64,000 nucleotides of DNA from contig NZ_FMYY01000025.1 in the NCBI RefSeq assembly GCF_900101595.1, forward strand, positions 1 through 64,000. Direction: 5' to 3'. Under the pieces are notes generated by a model, which did not search any database, was not told where the DNA came from, and saw only the letters and a list, made by a program, of their open reading frames with translations. Position numbers and translations under genes: made by a program. Source of the DNA: Paenibacillus sp. cl123 (GTDB taxonomy: Bacteria > Bacillota > Bacilli > Paenibacillales > NBRC-103111). Below are positions 26,183 to 35,565 of the stretch, piece by piece. Position 1 is the stretch's first letter. Each line of letters starts with the position of its first letter.

Positions 26183-28518
26183 AAGATTTCGGACGCAAGA
26201 CGCCGGAGGAAATACTGGATTCCATCTCCCGGCTCCGCCGCGGCCGGTTGACTATTTTAATCGGGGCGGTCAGCGGGTCCGGCAAGACGTATCATATGCT
26301 GCGCGAAGGACACGCGCTGAAGAAGCAAGGAATCGACGTCGTTATCTGCGCGGTGTCCACCCGGCAGCGTCCGGAGACGGTGGAACAGCTTGGGGACCTG
26401 GAGCGGGTGCCAAGCATTCATTGGCAGGAACAGGGCGAGGAGAAGAAGGACCTTAATCTGGATGCGCTGATCGAGCGAAACCCCGAGGTGATGCTGGTCG
26501 ATGGATTGGCTCATCGCAATCGCGAAGGGGCGCGGTTTGGGACCCGGTGGGACGACATCCGCTATTTGCTCGATTGCGGCATCAGCGTGATTACGACCGT
26601 GAACGTGTATGAGCTGGAGGGCGTGATGGCGCTGGCAAAGACGTATGCCGGCGTGAAGGCGGAGGCGACGGTTCCAGCGAATGTGCTGGAGCAAGCCGAC
26701 GAAGTCCGGCTCATCGACGTGACGCCGGAAACGGTTCTCCAGCGGTATGCGGAAGGTCATGTGCGAGGCAATCCCAATCCGGCCGTGTTCGAACGGGGCA
26801 ACCTGGCTGTGCTGCGGGAGCTGGCGCTTCGAGTCGTGGCGGAAGGCGTCAACGCATCGCTCGACAAGCACCGGGAAGCGGCCGGGCTTGTCGGTCCTTC
26901 GGGAGCGACCGAGCGCATTCTCGTGTCGGTCCAATACCACTGGAACGGTTCGATTTATATTCGCCGGGGACAGCAGATCGCCAAGCGGCTTGGAGGAGAT
27001 ATGCTCGCCGTGGCTTTCGTCAACCGGAAGAAGCCGCTGAACCGGGAGGCTGAGACGTTTAAACGGTCCATCATTAAGCTTGTGAACAAAGTGGGCGGCG
27101 AATTCGCGGAGCTGCCGTTCAATTCGCGTCATGCCCTGCCGGCCAAGCTGGTCCGCTATGCGCTTGAGCATAATGTTACCCGCATCGTGATGGGGCATTC
27201 CAAGCAATCGCGCTGGCAGGAACTATGGCAAGGCTCTATCGTAAACGATATGCTCAGAAAAACGAAAAACATCGACATTTTCCTCGTTGCCGACCGGGCC
27301 GAGCACGAAGGGGAGCGCATAATGCCGGCAAAAATCGCCGCTCCTGCCCCCGGCGAGCTGTACCGCAGGCTCAGCACGCCGGAAATGGAGCAAAAAATCG
27401 GACAAATTCGCCGAGGCAAATTCAAGGTCTACATTGGAGCGGCGCCCGGCGTAGGGAAAACGTACACGATGCTGCGGGAGGGCAATCACCTGCTGAAGAA
27501 AGGCATCGACGTCGTCGTCGGACTGCTCGAGACGCATGGGCGGCAAGAAACGGCGGATCAGAGAGAACAACTGCCGACGATCGAGCGCCGCACCGAATCC
27601 TACCGGGGGACTGAGCTGAAGGAGATGGATACGGAAGCGATCATCCGGCGCAATCCGGAGGTAGCGCTGATCGACGAGCTGGCCCATACGAATGTGCCCG
27701 GCAGCAAATACAAAAAAAGGTACGAGGACGTGCTGGAGATTCTTGCCGCCGGCATATCGGTCATCTCTACCGTCAATGTACAGCATCTGGAGAGTCTGAA
27801 CGACGCCGTGGAGCAGATTACCGGCGTTCGGGTCCGAGAGACGGTTCCGGATGCTATTTTGCGTTTGGCCGACGAGGTGGAGCTGATCGACGTGGCGCCC
27901 CAGGCGCTGCAGCAGCGGATGAGAGAGGGCAAGATATACGCGATGGAAAAAGTGGATCAGGCGCTCGGCCATTTCTTTAAAACCGGCAATCTGATTGCGC
28001 TTCGCGAGCTGGCGCTGCGGGAAATCGCCGACGATGTCGACGAACGACTGGAAGCCTGGGAAAGGCGATCCTCGCTTCGCGGTCCATGGCGGAGACAGGA
28101 AATGATTTTTGTCTGCGTCAACACTGATTCGAATGCAGAGAGGCTTATTCGCCGGGGATTCCGCATCGCCTACCGGCTGAAGGCGCCGTGGGTCGCGGTT
28201 TATGTGCGTACGGAGGGACAGTCGGGCCAAGACGAGGAAGGGAGCAAGAAAGTCCGGACACTGGAGACATTGGCCCGCCGGCTCGGCGGCGAGTTCGAAA
28301 TCGTGCTCGGCAGCAAGCCGAATGAGGTCGCCGGGGCGCTTCTCTCCAAGGCAAGGGAATATCGGGCGTCCCAGCTGATTATCGGGCAATCGAAAAGATC
28401 GTTGTCGAAGCGGCTTTTGCAGGGCTCTGTTGTTTCCAAGCTGCTCCGCCTGGCGCGGGACATGGATGTGCTGGTGGTGGCTCGTTACGATCCTCATGTG
28501 CGGATGGACGAGGAGTAG
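26179..28518 (+). CDS. Tandem KdpD sensor-Usp protein without kinase domain
   Basis: A soluble 779-residue protein built of two copies of the N-terminal half of KdpD. Copy 1 (about 1-385) has Walker A GAVSGSGKTYHM, a degenerate DGLAHRN where the family has DELAH, and a Usp domain ending near QGSIVNDML. Copy 2 (about 390-770) has Walker A GAAPGVGKTYTM, intact LIDELAHTNVPGSKYKKRYED, STVNVQHLESLND and a Usp domain ending near LLQGSVVSKLL. No membrane helices, H-box or ATPase lid are present. The missing kinase half is the divergent gene at 18492, so the two proteins probably work together. Usp domains of some KdpD proteins bind c-di-AMP, but the S-x-S motif described for that is not visible in either copy. 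Confidence 0.9.
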   Translation: MKDFGRKTPEEILDSISRLRRGRLTILIGAVSGSGKTYHMLREGHALKKQGIDVVICAVSTRQRPETVEQLGDLERVPSIHWQEQGEEKKDLNLDALIERNPEVMLVDGLAHRNREGARFGTRWDDIRYLLDCGISVITTVNVYELEGVMALAKTYAGVKAEATVPANVLEQADEVRLIDVTPETVLQRYAEGHVRGNPNPAVFERGNLAVLRELALRVVAEGVNASLDKHREAAGLVGPSGATERILVSVQYHWNGSIYIRRGQQIAKRLGGDMLAVAFVNRKKPLNREAETFKRSIIKLVNKVGGEFAELPFNSRHALPAKLVRYALEHNVTRIVMGHSKQSRWQELWQGSIVNDMLRKTKNIDIFLVADRAEHEGERIMPAKIAAPAPGELYRRLSTPEMEQKIGQIRRGKFKVYIGAAPGVGKTYTMLREGNHLLKKGIDVVVGLLETHGRQETADQREQLPTIERRTESYRGTELKEMDTEAIIRRNPEVALIDELAHTNVPGSKYKKRYEDVLEILAAGISVISTVNVQHLESLNDAVEQITGVRVRETVPDAILRLADEVELIDVAPQALQQRMREGKIYAMEKVDQALGHFFKTGNLIALRELALREIADDVDERLEAWERRSSLRGPWRRQEMIFVCVNTDSNAERLIRRGFRIAYRLKAPWVAVYVRTEGQSGQDEEGSKKVRTLETLARRLGGEFEIVLGSKPNEVAGALLSKAREYRASQLIIGQSKRSLSKRLLQGSVVSKLLRLARDMDVLVVARYDPHVRMDEE

Positions 28519-28548
28519 CCCCGTTTTAAGTAGAGTGTTGGAAGGAGG

Positions 28549-28578
28549 ATGACATGGCAGCTGGTTTTAGGATATAAT
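28549..28578 (+). promoter_or_regulatory. Sigma-A promoter of ychF
   Basis: ATGACA (28549-28554), an 18-base spacer and a perfect TATAAT (28573-28578), 50 bases before ychF. Confidence 0.7.
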
Positions 28579-28627
28579 ATAATGTCAGGAATGAAATATC
28601 GAGGGATTATTAAGGAGTTGTCCATAA

Positions 28628-29728
28628 ATGGGTCTTTCTTGTGGCATCGTCGGCTTGCCGAACGTCGGCAAGTCTACATTGTTCAACGCTATTACGCAAG
28701 CCGGCGCGGAGTCGGCCAATTATCCGTTCTGTACGATAGATCCGAATGTCGGCGTCGTCGAAGTGCCCGATGAGCGCCTGGCCAAGCTGGCCGATATCGT
28801 TCAGCCCAAGAACATTGTTCCCACGGCGTTCGAGTTTGTCGATATCGCCGGACTGGTGAAGGGAGCGAGCCAGGGGGAAGGGCTCGGGAACAAGTTCCTG
28901 GCGCATATCCGTGAAGTGGATGCGATCGTGCATGTGGTGCGCTGCTTCCAGGACGAGAACATTACCCATGTGTCCGGCACGGTGGACCCGATCAGCGATA
29001 TCGAGACCATTAATCTGGAGCTGATACTCGCCGACGTGGATTCGGTGGATAAGCGCATCGACCGCTCACGCAAGAATATGAAGGGCGGCGACAAGAAGTA
29101 CGCGCAGGAAGTGGAATGTCTGGAGCGCATCAAGGAGGCTCTCTACAACGACAAGCCGGCGCGCAGTGTGGAGCTGAGCGAAGACGAGCGTCTGCTGATC
29201 CGCGATCTGCATCTGCTGACGATGAAGCCGGTTTTATATGCGGCCAATGTCAGCGAGGCTGAGGTAGCCGACACGGACGGCAACCCTTACGTGCAGAAGG
29301 TGCGCGAATACGCTGCGCTCGAAGGCGCGGAGGTTGTGCCTATCAGCGCGAAGGTAGAGTCGGAGATTGCCGAGCTGGAAGGCGAAGACAAGCAGATGTT
29401 TCTTGATGAGCTGGGCCTCACGGAATCGGGCCTAAACCGGCTTATTCGCGGCGCGTATAAGCTGCTCGGCTTGTACACCTACTTCACGGCTGGCGTACAG
29501 GAGGTTCGCGCCTGGACGATTCGTAAGGGGATGAAGGCCCCTCAAGCGGCAGGCGTGATCCATACGGACTTCGAACGCGGCTTTATCCGCGCCGAGGTGG
29601 TCGGTTACGAGGATTTGACCGGTTCGGGCTCGATGAACGCGGCCAAGGAGAAGGGTCTGATGAGACTCGAAGGCAAGGAGTATGTCGTGCAGGACGGCGA
29701 CGTCATGCATTTCCGTTTCAACGTTTAG
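28628..29728 (+). CDS. ychF: Redox-regulated ATPase/GTPase YchF (OLA1 family)
   Basis: An Obg-related nucleotide hydrolase of 366 residues that binds ribosomes and prefers ATP in studied members. G1 is [16 protein letters not shown]3 is [20 protein letters not shown], and the G4 position reads YAANVSEAE, the N-x-x-E variant linked to ATP use. A coiled-coil insert and a C-terminal TGS domain (about 280-366, ending [11 protein letters not shown]) follow. TTAAGGAG lies 9 bases before the ATG. It is first in a run leading to prfA. Confidence 0.96.
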   Translation: MGLSCGIVGLPNVGKSTLFNAITQAGAESANYPFCTIDPNVGVVEVPDERLAKLADIVQPKNIVPTAFEFVDIAGLVKGASQGEGLGNKFLAHIREVDAIVHVVRCFQDENITHVSGTVDPISDIETINLELILADVDSVDKRIDRSRKNMKGGDKKYAQEVECLERIKEALYNDKPARSVELSEDERLLIRDLHLLTMKPVLYAANVSEAEVADTDGNPYVQKVREYAALEGAEVVPISAKVESEIAELEGEDKQMFLDELGLTESGLNRLIRGAYKLLGLYTYFTAGVQEVRAWTIRKGMKAPQAAGVIHTDFERGFIRAEVVGYEDLTGSGSMNAAKEKGLMRLEGKEYVVQDGDVMHFRFNV

Positions 29729-29824
29729 CCGGGCGAGCAGCCGCTTGTGCAGCGATGGAGTAGTGGAGACAGGGCGGTCGCTTGGAGCTTGAGATAAACG
29801 TGAGAAACGAAAGGATGGATGACT

Positions 29825-30904
29825 ATGCTGGACCGATTACAGGCGTTGGCGGATCGTTACGAGAAGCTGAGCGAGCTGCTGTGCGACCCGGACGTGGCCG
29901 GAGATTCCAAAAAACTCCGGGAGTATTCCAAGGAGCAGTCCGATCTGCAGGAAACGTACGATACGTTCATGGAATACAAGAGCGTCATGGAGCAATATGA
30001 AGCCGCGCGCGCCATGCAAAACGAGAAGCTGGACGACGAGATGAAGGACCTGGTGAAGATGGAGCTTGATGAGCTCTCCGAGCGCAAGGAGGCGCTTGAG
30101 GAGCGGATCAAGGTGCTGATGATGCCCAAGGACCCTAATGACGACAAGAACGTTATCGTCGAGATTCGCGGCGCAGCCGGCGGAGATGAAGCCGCTCTGT
30201 TCGCGGCTGACCTTTACCGCATGTACACCAAGTTTGCCGATGCCCAGGGCTGGCGGACAGAGGTGCTGGATGTGAATATGAACGATCTCGGCGGCTTCAA
30301 GGAGATCATCTTTATGGTCAACGGCAAGGGCGCATACAGCAAGCTGAAATTCGAAAGCGGCGCTCACCGCGTACAGCGGATTCCGGCGACGGAGTCGGGC
30401 GGCCGTATTCATACTTCGACTTCGACGGTAGGGGTTATGCCGGAGATGGAGGATTTCGATATCGAGATTCACGATGCGGATATTCGCGTAGATACGTTCT
30501 GCTCCAGCGGCGCGGGCGGTCAGTCCGTCAATACGACGAAATCGGCCGTGCGGGTTACCCATATTCCGACCGGTATCGTGGCGACGTGTCAGGACGGGAA
30601 GTCGCAGAACTCCAATAAGGAGAAGGCGCTTCAGGTGCTTCGTGCCCGTATCTTCGACAAGATGCAGCAGGAAGAAATGGAGAAATACGGAGCCGAGCGG
30701 AAGAGCAAGGTGGGAACGGGCGACCGTTCCGAACGTATCCGCACGTACAACTATCCGCAGAGCCGGGTGACGGATCACCGGATCGGCCTGACGCTGCACC
30801 GGCTTGATGCGATTCTGAACGGCGACATGGACGAGATCATCTCGGCGCTGACGATCGCGTCGCAGACCGACCAGATGGAAAAGGGAGAATATGCCGGTGC
30901 TTGA
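29825..30904 (+). CDS. prfA: Peptide chain release factor 1
   Basis: Reads UAA and UAG stop codons and releases the finished protein. About 359 residues with the GGQ loop in [17 protein letters not shown] (the peptidyl-tRNA hydrolysis motif) and [22 protein letters not shown]. The frame also has an ATG at 29819, but AAAGGA is too close to it; ATG at 29825 has 9-base spacing and gives [15 protein letters not shown], the family start. It overlaps prmC, whose product methylates the GGQ glutamine. Confidence 0.97.
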   Translation: MLDRLQALADRYEKLSELLCDPDVAGDSKKLREYSKEQSDLQETYDTFMEYKSVMEQYEAARAMQNEKLDDEMKDLVKMELDELSERKEALEERIKVLMMPKDPNDDKNVIVEIRGAAGGDEAALFAADLYRMYTKFADAQGWRTEVLDVNMNDLGGFKEIIFMVNGKGAYSKLKFESGAHRVQRIPATESGGRIHTSTSTVGVMPEMEDFDIEIHDADIRVDTFCSSGAGGQSVNTTKSAVRVTHIPTGIVATCQDGKSQNSNKEKALQVLRARIFDKMQQEEMEKYGAERKSKVGTGDRSERIRTYNYPQSRVTDHRIGLTLHRLDAILNGDMDEIISALTIASQTDQMEKGEYAGA

Positions 30905-31850
30905 GCGTGAAGGACGGCGCTTGACGATTAGAGAAGCCTACGCGGAGGCTTCTTCTTTTTTGCGGCAGAGCGGGGTAGGCGAGCCGGAATCTAACGCGGA
31001 GCGGCTGCTGGAGCATGTGCTGGGCGAGACGCGCAGCGGGATGCTGCTGCGCTGGGCGGAGCCGTTCCCGGCGGAGCGGGAGTCGCAGTGGCGGCAGCTG
31101 CTGGCGCGCAAGGCAGCGGGGGAGCCTGTGCAGTATATCATCGGCGAGCAGGAGTTTTACGGTCTCCCCTTCCGGGTCGGCCCGGCCGTGCTGATCCCGC
31201 GCCCGGAGACCGAGCTACTCGTGGAGGAGGTTGTCCGCCTCGGGCGGCAGCTTTGGCCGGGGGCGGATAAGGGACCTGCGAACCGCTCGGCGGCGGCGGG
31301 CGAAGAGAGGCAAGCCGCTGCGGCTGCCGGCCCGCCGGTTGTTTGCGATGTCGGCACGGGCAGCGGTGCTATCGCCGTCGTGCTTGCGGCGCAGTGCCCG
31401 GGCTGGCGGGTGCTGGGGTCCGATATATCGGCAGCCGCGTTGGAGACGGCGAAGGACAATGCGGCCCGGTTAGGGGTAGCGGACCGCATCGAATGGGCGG
31501 AGGGGGACTTGCTTCGTCCCTGGATCGAGCGGGGAGTGCGCATCGATATTCTGGTCTCCAATCCGCCATACATTCCGGAGGAGGACGAGGCGGGGCTGCA
31601 GCCGGAGGTCCGGCTGTTCGAGCCGCCCAGCGCCCTGTACGGCGGAGAGGACGGACTTGTCCTGTATAGAAGGATGATAGCCCAATTGGCCGAGCTTCCC
31701 GCTTTTCCCCGGATCGTGGCCTTCGAGGTGGGAATGGGACAGGCGGAGGTCGTTCAGGCATGGCTGCGGCAGGCGGGCGAGTGGGAGGAAGTTCGGATTA
31801 TCGATGATCTTGCCGGTATTGGCCGGCATGTAATCGCATGGCATGTATAA
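30891..31850 (+). CDS. prmC: Release factor glutamine methyltransferase
   Basis: Methylates the glutamine of the GGQ motif in release factors using S-adenosylmethionine. 319 residues: an N-terminal helical bundle, SAM motif [15 protein letters not shown], and the catalytic NPPY in [13 protein letters not shown] Gly/Ala/Arg-rich insertion (about 120-145) lies just before the SAM motif and is longer than usual. AAAGGGAGA precedes the ATG. It overlaps prfA by 14 bases, the standard pairing. Confidence 0.95.
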   Translation: MPVLEREGRRLTIREAYAEASSFLRQSGVGEPESNAERLLEHVLGETRSGMLLRWAEPFPAERESQWRQLLARKAAGEPVQYIIGEQEFYGLPFRVGPAVLIPRPETELLVEEVVRLGRQLWPGADKGPANRSAAAGEERQAAAAAGPPVVCDVGTGSGAIAVVLAAQCPGWRVLGSDISAAALETAKDNAARLGVADRIEWAEGDLLRPWIERGVRIDILVSNPPYIPEEDEAGLQPEVRLFEPPSALYGGEDGLVLYRRMIAQLAELPAFPRIVAFEVGMGQAEVVQAWLRQAGEWEEVRIIDDLAGIGRHVIAWHV

Positions 31851-31874
31851 ACTCTCTCATAACCGGACACAATG
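31845..31874 (+). promoter_or_regulatory. Sigma-F (forespore) promoter of spoIIR
   Basis: GTATA (31845-31849), exactly 15 bases, then GGACACAATG (31865-31874). This matches the sigma-F consensus (GYATA, N15, GGnnAnAMTR) at every specified position. spoIIR is a known sigma-F gene in B. subtilis. The -35 overlaps the prmC stop. Confidence 0.88.
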
Positions 31875-31944
31875 AGAACTAGAGTCGCTAGAATGCAAGA
31901 TTCCGGCGGCCAATGTTCTCAGGTTGAGAGGGGATGGACCCGCC

Positions 31945-32850
31945 ATGGTCAAACGGTTCGGATGGAAACGGTATGCGTACTTGGGCTTCGCACTGCTGAT
32001 GCTGCTGGTCTCTTGGGAATCCAGCCGCGCAAATGCGATGCTGTTCACGGGAGCTGCGAAGGATGCGAGCGCATCCGGCGTGATCCCGGCGGAGTCGATT
32101 CGCCTGCGTATTCTGGCTAATTCCGATTCCGCTGCCGATCAGTGGATCAAGCGCGAGGTCCGCGATGCGATTATCGAGCGGATGAACGGCTGGGTGACGG
32201 AGCTGGATACGCTGGATAAGGCCCGTGCGGTCGTTCGCGACCATCTGCCTGAGCTGGAGGCGACGGTTGGCGAGACGCTGCAGGCGAACGGTTTTGATTA
32301 TGCGTACACGGTTGAGCTGGGCACGGTGCCATTCCCGACGAAGATGTACGGCAACCAAGTTTATCCGGCCGGCGATTATGAAGCGCTTCGGGTGTCGATC
32401 GGCGCCGCCGCAGGACAGAACTGGTGGTGCGTGCTGTTCCCTCCTTTATGCTTCGTTGATTCCGAGATGGTCGTGAAAAAAGAAAATAAGGCCCACGCCG
32501 CTGCGCTGGATGAAGAGGAGCAGCAGCCGGAGTCCGAGGGGCCTTCCGATAAAAAAGCAGCCGATAAGAAGGCTGATGATAAAAAGCTAGCCGGCAAGAC
32601 GAATACAGATGGCGCAGCTTCTGTAAAGGAAGCCCAAGCGGCGAAGCGGGATAACGGCAAGGGTCAAGACGGTGCGGCAGCCGCCAAGCCGGGTAAAGAA
32701 AAGGTACAAGCCGGCAGCAGCACAGCAGCGGCTGGACAAGTCGAGAAACAATCGGGAGTCGCAGATACCGAAGCTGCCGCGGCAGAGAAGCCGGAGGTGC
32801 GGTTCTTCCTCTGGGATATGATTACGAAGTTCGTCTCTTGGTTTGCTTGA
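31945..32850 (+). CDS. spoIIR: Stage II sporulation protein R
   Basis: A signal protein secreted from the forespore that triggers SpoIIGA to process pro-sigma-E in the mother cell. About 301 residues: a signal peptide or anchor (about 7-30), a conserved domain with RLRILANSDSAADQWIKREVRD and PFPTKMYGNQVYPAGDYEALRVSIGAAAGQNWWCVLFPPLCF. Then comes a low-complexity Lys/Asp/Ala-rich stretch (about 175-285) and the conserved C-terminal end VRFFLWDMITKFVSW. The insert makes it some 75 residues longer than the B. subtilis protein. ATG at 31945 is chosen because GAGAGGGGATGG is 9 bases upstream. Confidence 0.95.
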   Translation: MVKRFGWKRYAYLGFALLMLLVSWESSRANAMLFTGAAKDASASGVIPAESIRLRILANSDSAADQWIKREVRDAIIERMNGWVTELDTLDKARAVVRDHLPELEATVGETLQANGFDYAYTVELGTVPFPTKMYGNQVYPAGDYEALRVSIGAAAGQNWWCVLFPPLCFVDSEMVVKKENKAHAAALDEEEQQPESEGPSDKKAADKKADDKKLAGKTNTDGAASVKEAQAAKRDNGKGQDGAAAAKPGKEKVQAGSSTAAAGQVEKQSGVADTEAAAAEKPEVRFFLWDMITKFVSWFA

Positions 32851-32892
32851 AGAGCGGCAGGAGCAGGGCAGGAAGGGAAGAAGCACATCGTT

Positions 32893-33981
32893 ATGGGGGA
32901 AATGATGACAAGTGTATGGCGGGTGGATGCCGGGCATCCGAAGCCGGAGGAGCTTCAAGAAGCGGCGCAAAGGCTGCGCAGCGGCGAAACGATTGCCTTC
33001 CCTACGGAGACGGTATACGGCCTCGGAGCCGACGCGCGGAATACGGAAGCGGTCGCGGCGGTATTTGCGGCCAAAGGCCGGCCCTCCGATAATCCGTTGA
33101 TCGTGCATATCGCCGACAGGTCTCTGCTGGCGGAGCTGACAGCTCCTCCGGCAGAGGCCGTTTGCCGGTTGATGGACGCCTTCTGGCCGGGGCCGCTGAC
33201 GATCGTGCTGCCGGCGCTGGACGGCGTCCTGTCTCCGCTCGTGACGGCGGGGCTGCGCACCGTCGGCATCCGCATGCCGGACCACCCGGTGGCCCGGGCG
33301 CTTATCGCCGCCGCCGGTTGCCCGGTTGCGGCCCCGAGCGCGAACCGCTCCGGCCGGCCGAGCCCGACGGAGGCCGCGCATGTGCTCAGCGATCTCGCCG
33401 GGCGGATCGCGGGAGTTGTCGACGGCGGGCCGGCCGGCGTCGGCCTGGAGTCAACCGTGGTCGAGCTGCGCGGCGACACGCTGTATGTGCTGCGCCCCGG
33501 CGGGATCACCGGGGCTGAGCTGAAGCGCGCGCTGCCTGCGGGCGTGCGCCTGCAGGAGGCGGTGGAAGCGCCCACCGCCACAGAGACCCCGCGGGCGCCG
33601 GGCATGAAATATGCCCACTACGCCCCGCGGGGCAGCCTGACGATCGTGCTGGGCGCCGATCGGAGCGTTGTGCTCGCGCGCATGAGCCGCGAGTTGGAGG
33701 AGGCCCGCGCCCGCGGCGAGCGGACGGGCGCGCTGCTGTTTGGCGCCGCGGACGGCCTCGCCGCCGCAGGCCCCTTGGCCGCCGCCGCCGATCATATCGC
33801 CGTCTGCGGCGGCGTGGGTGAACTGAGCGCCGCCGCCAGGGAGCTGTACGGCGCGCTGCGCTCCTTCGACGATGCGGAGGCCTCGTTCATCGTCGCCGAA
33901 GGCTGCAGCGAGGACGGCATCGGCGCTGCGATCATGAACCGCTTGCGTAAAGCCGCATCCGGGCAGGTCATCACAAGCTAG
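32893..33981 (+). CDS. L-threonylcarbamoyladenylate synthase (Sua5/YwlC)
   Basis: Makes threonylcarbamoyl-AMP for the t6A37 modification of ANN-reading tRNAs. 362 residues: a YrdC domain (about 10-215) with FPTETVYGLGADARN, KGRPSDNPLIVHI, FWPGPLTIVLP, PSANRSGRPSPT and LRPGGIT, a linker with GMKYAHYAP, and the C-terminal Sua5 domain. The ATG at 32893 is used; 32902 and 32905 are alternative in-frame starts. Part of the gene (about 33230-33830) is clearly more GC-rich than its neighbours. It lies at the ywlC position of the B. subtilis spoIIR-ywlC-mntP-ywlE order. Confidence 0.95.
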   Translation: MGEMMTSVWRVDAGHPKPEELQEAAQRLRSGETIAFPTETVYGLGADARNTEAVAAVFAAKGRPSDNPLIVHIADRSLLAELTAPPAEAVCRLMDAFWPGPLTIVLPALDGVLSPLVTAGLRTVGIRMPDHPVARALIAAAGCPVAAPSANRSGRPSPTEAAHVLSDLAGRIAGVVDGGPAGVGLESTVVELRGDTLYVLRPGGITGAELKRALPAGVRLQEAVEAPTATETPRAPGMKYAHYAPRGSLTIVLGADRSVVLARMSRELEEARARGERTGALLFGAADGLAAAGPLAAAADHIAVCGGVGELSAAARELYGALRSFDDAEASFIVAEGCSEDGIGAAIMNRLRKAASGQVITS

Positions 33982-34116
33982 CATGCCGGGCGCGCCGCGG
34001 CTAATAGCCCGTTTCGCTTGCGTGGCGGTCAAGCCGGAGCGAAGAAGGGAATGCAGACATGTTTCTACCTTGTCCCGCATAGGTTGGTTAGGAGTGGGAC
34101 AGGGAGGTAGTGAGGC

Positions 34117-34680
34117 ATGGATATGGCGGCACCGGTGTTATGGGGGCAGATCATCTCGATCGGGCTGCTGGCTATGGCGCTCGGATTGGATGCCTTGTCG
34201 CTCGGACTGGGCATCGGGATGAGAGGAATACGCAAGCTGGACATCATGAAGATCAGCTTGACCATCGCCCTATTTCATGTGCTGATGCCGCTGGCCGGCA
34301 TCTGGATGGGCGGCTATCTCAGCATGCTGTTAGGGAAAATAGCGACGGTCTGCGGGGGAATCCTGCTGCTGCTGCTTGGCGGGCATATGGTGTACAACAC
34401 GCTGCGGAAAACCGAATCCGGCGGGTACGACCACCGCTCCTTTTGGGGGATGCTGTTGTTTGCTTTCAGCGTCAGCGTCGATTCTTTCTCGGTTGGCGTA
34501 TCCCTCGGGATGTTCGCCGGGGATATATGGCTGACCGTGCTGATGTTTGGCGTGGCGGGCGGGCTGATGTCCGTGCTCGGTCTTCTGCTGGGCAGACATG
34601 TGGGCAACTGGGTCGGAGAATACGGGGAGGCGCTCGGCGGCGTCATATTGGGCGCCTTCGGCATTCATTTTCTGCTGTGA
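34117..34680 (+). CDS. mntP: Manganese efflux pump MntP
   Basis: A 187-residue, six-helix membrane protein that exports Mn2+. The two family repeats are visible, each with an acidic helix motif: ALGLDALSLGLGIGMRG and FSVSVDSFSVGVSLGM. GGGAGGTAGTGAGG precedes the ATG. It lies at the ywlD position of the Bacillus order. No yybP-ykoY manganese riboswitch was found in the 135 bases upstream. Confidence 0.92.
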   Translation: MDMAAPVLWGQIISIGLLAMALGLDALSLGLGIGMRGIRKLDIMKISLTIALFHVLMPLAGIWMGGYLSMLLGKIATVCGGILLLLLGGHMVYNTLRKTESGGYDHRSFWGMLLFAFSVSVDSFSVGVSLGMFAGDIWLTVLMFGVAGGLMSVLGLLLGRHVGNWVGEYGEALGGVILGAFGIHFLL

Positions 34681-34772
34681 GCCGGGACAGATATCCATAT
34701 TCGGAAGCATCTTGAGGTACAATAGAAACAAGCGCCGCCTCAAACCGGCGTGAAGAAAGAGGGGGAGAATCG

Positions 34773-35357
34773 ATGAAACGGATTTTGTTCGTGTGTACAG
34801 GCAATACTTGCCGCAGTCCGATGGCGGAAGGCTTGATGCGCAGCATCGCGGACAGGAGCGGATTGACCGGTCTGGAGGTACGCTCGGCAGGTGTGGCGGC
34901 CTACCAGGGCACGCCGATCTCCGATCATGCCGCCTCCGTGCTTCAAGCAAAGGGCTGCGAGCCTTCCGCAGGCTCCATGCTGCTGTCTCAGCATCTGATC
35001 GAATGGTCGGATCTTGTGCTGACGATGACCTCGAGCCATAAGCGCCACACCATTCAGCTGTATCCTTCCGCCGTCGAGAAGGTGTATACGCTCAAGGAAT
35101 ATGTAAACGCCGATCCGGAAGGCGAGCGCAGACGGGCCGAATGGGAAAGCCTGCTCAGCGAGCTCCAGCTCAAGCAGGCGCTCGGCGAGCCGATCTCCGA
35201 GGAGGAGCGCCGCCGGCTGGCAGCCTTGGAGCAGCAGCAGTCCTCTCCCGATATCGCCGATCCGTACGGCGGCTCGATCCGGGAATACCGCCGCTGCGCC
35301 GACGAGATAGAGCGCTGCTTGCTGCTGTTAGCCGATAAGCTGAAGCGGGAAGGCTAG
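34773..35357 (+). CDS. ywlE: Low-molecular-weight protein arginine phosphatase (YwlE)
   Basis: Removes phosphate from arginine residues marked by McsB. The P-loop is VCTGNTCRSPMAEG, with Cys and Arg of the C-x5-R motif and Thr between N and C, the residue that sets arginine specificity in B. subtilis YwlE. The general-acid loop is IADPYGG. 194 residues is about 40 longer than the B. subtilis protein; the extra is a charged helical stretch (about 115-155, rich in Glu and Arg). AAGAGGGGGAG precedes the ATG. Confidence 0.9.
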   Translation: MKRILFVCTGNTCRSPMAEGLMRSIADRSGLTGLEVRSAGVAAYQGTPISDHAASVLQAKGCEPSAGSMLLSQHLIEWSDLVLTMTSSHKRHTIQLYPSAVEKVYTLKEYVNADPEGERRRAEWESLLSELQLKQALGEPISEEERRRLAALEQQQSSPDIADPYGGSIREYRRCADEIERCLLLLADKLKREG

Positions 35358-35403
35358 GACCGATCTTCCCCGCTTCTTGAGCATAGCCATATGCCGTGCT
35401 GAG

Positions 35404-35434
35404 CCGTCCGGATTGAAGTCCGAACGGTTTTTTT
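35404..35434 (+). terminator. Intrinsic terminator after ywlE
   Basis: CCGTCCGGA and TCCGAACGG arms followed by seven T residues, closing the spoIIR-ywlE gene run. Confidence 0.85.
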
Positions 35435-35520
35435 GTTAACACGCGTAAACACTCGGTTCAGCCGGGACGACGGCTGGTTCCTGTCGCTCGCCGTCTGAAA
35501 GCGCACTGAAAAACTTGGGC

Positions 35521-35549
35521 TTTACACTCCCAGCGTAATCGGCTATGAT
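35521..35549 (+). promoter_or_regulatory. Sigma-A promoter of the rpiB-ywlG-glyA operon
   Basis: TTTACA (35521-35526), a 17-base spacer and TATGAT (35544-35549). The start site would be about 12 bases before the ZTP riboswitch. Confidence 0.8.
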
Positions 35550-35565
35550 GAGCTTAACTAGAACA

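Noticed and set aside
33982-34116. Possible manganese (yybP-ykoY) riboswitch before mntP
   Set aside because: The conserved internal loops of that class are not present in the 135-base gap.
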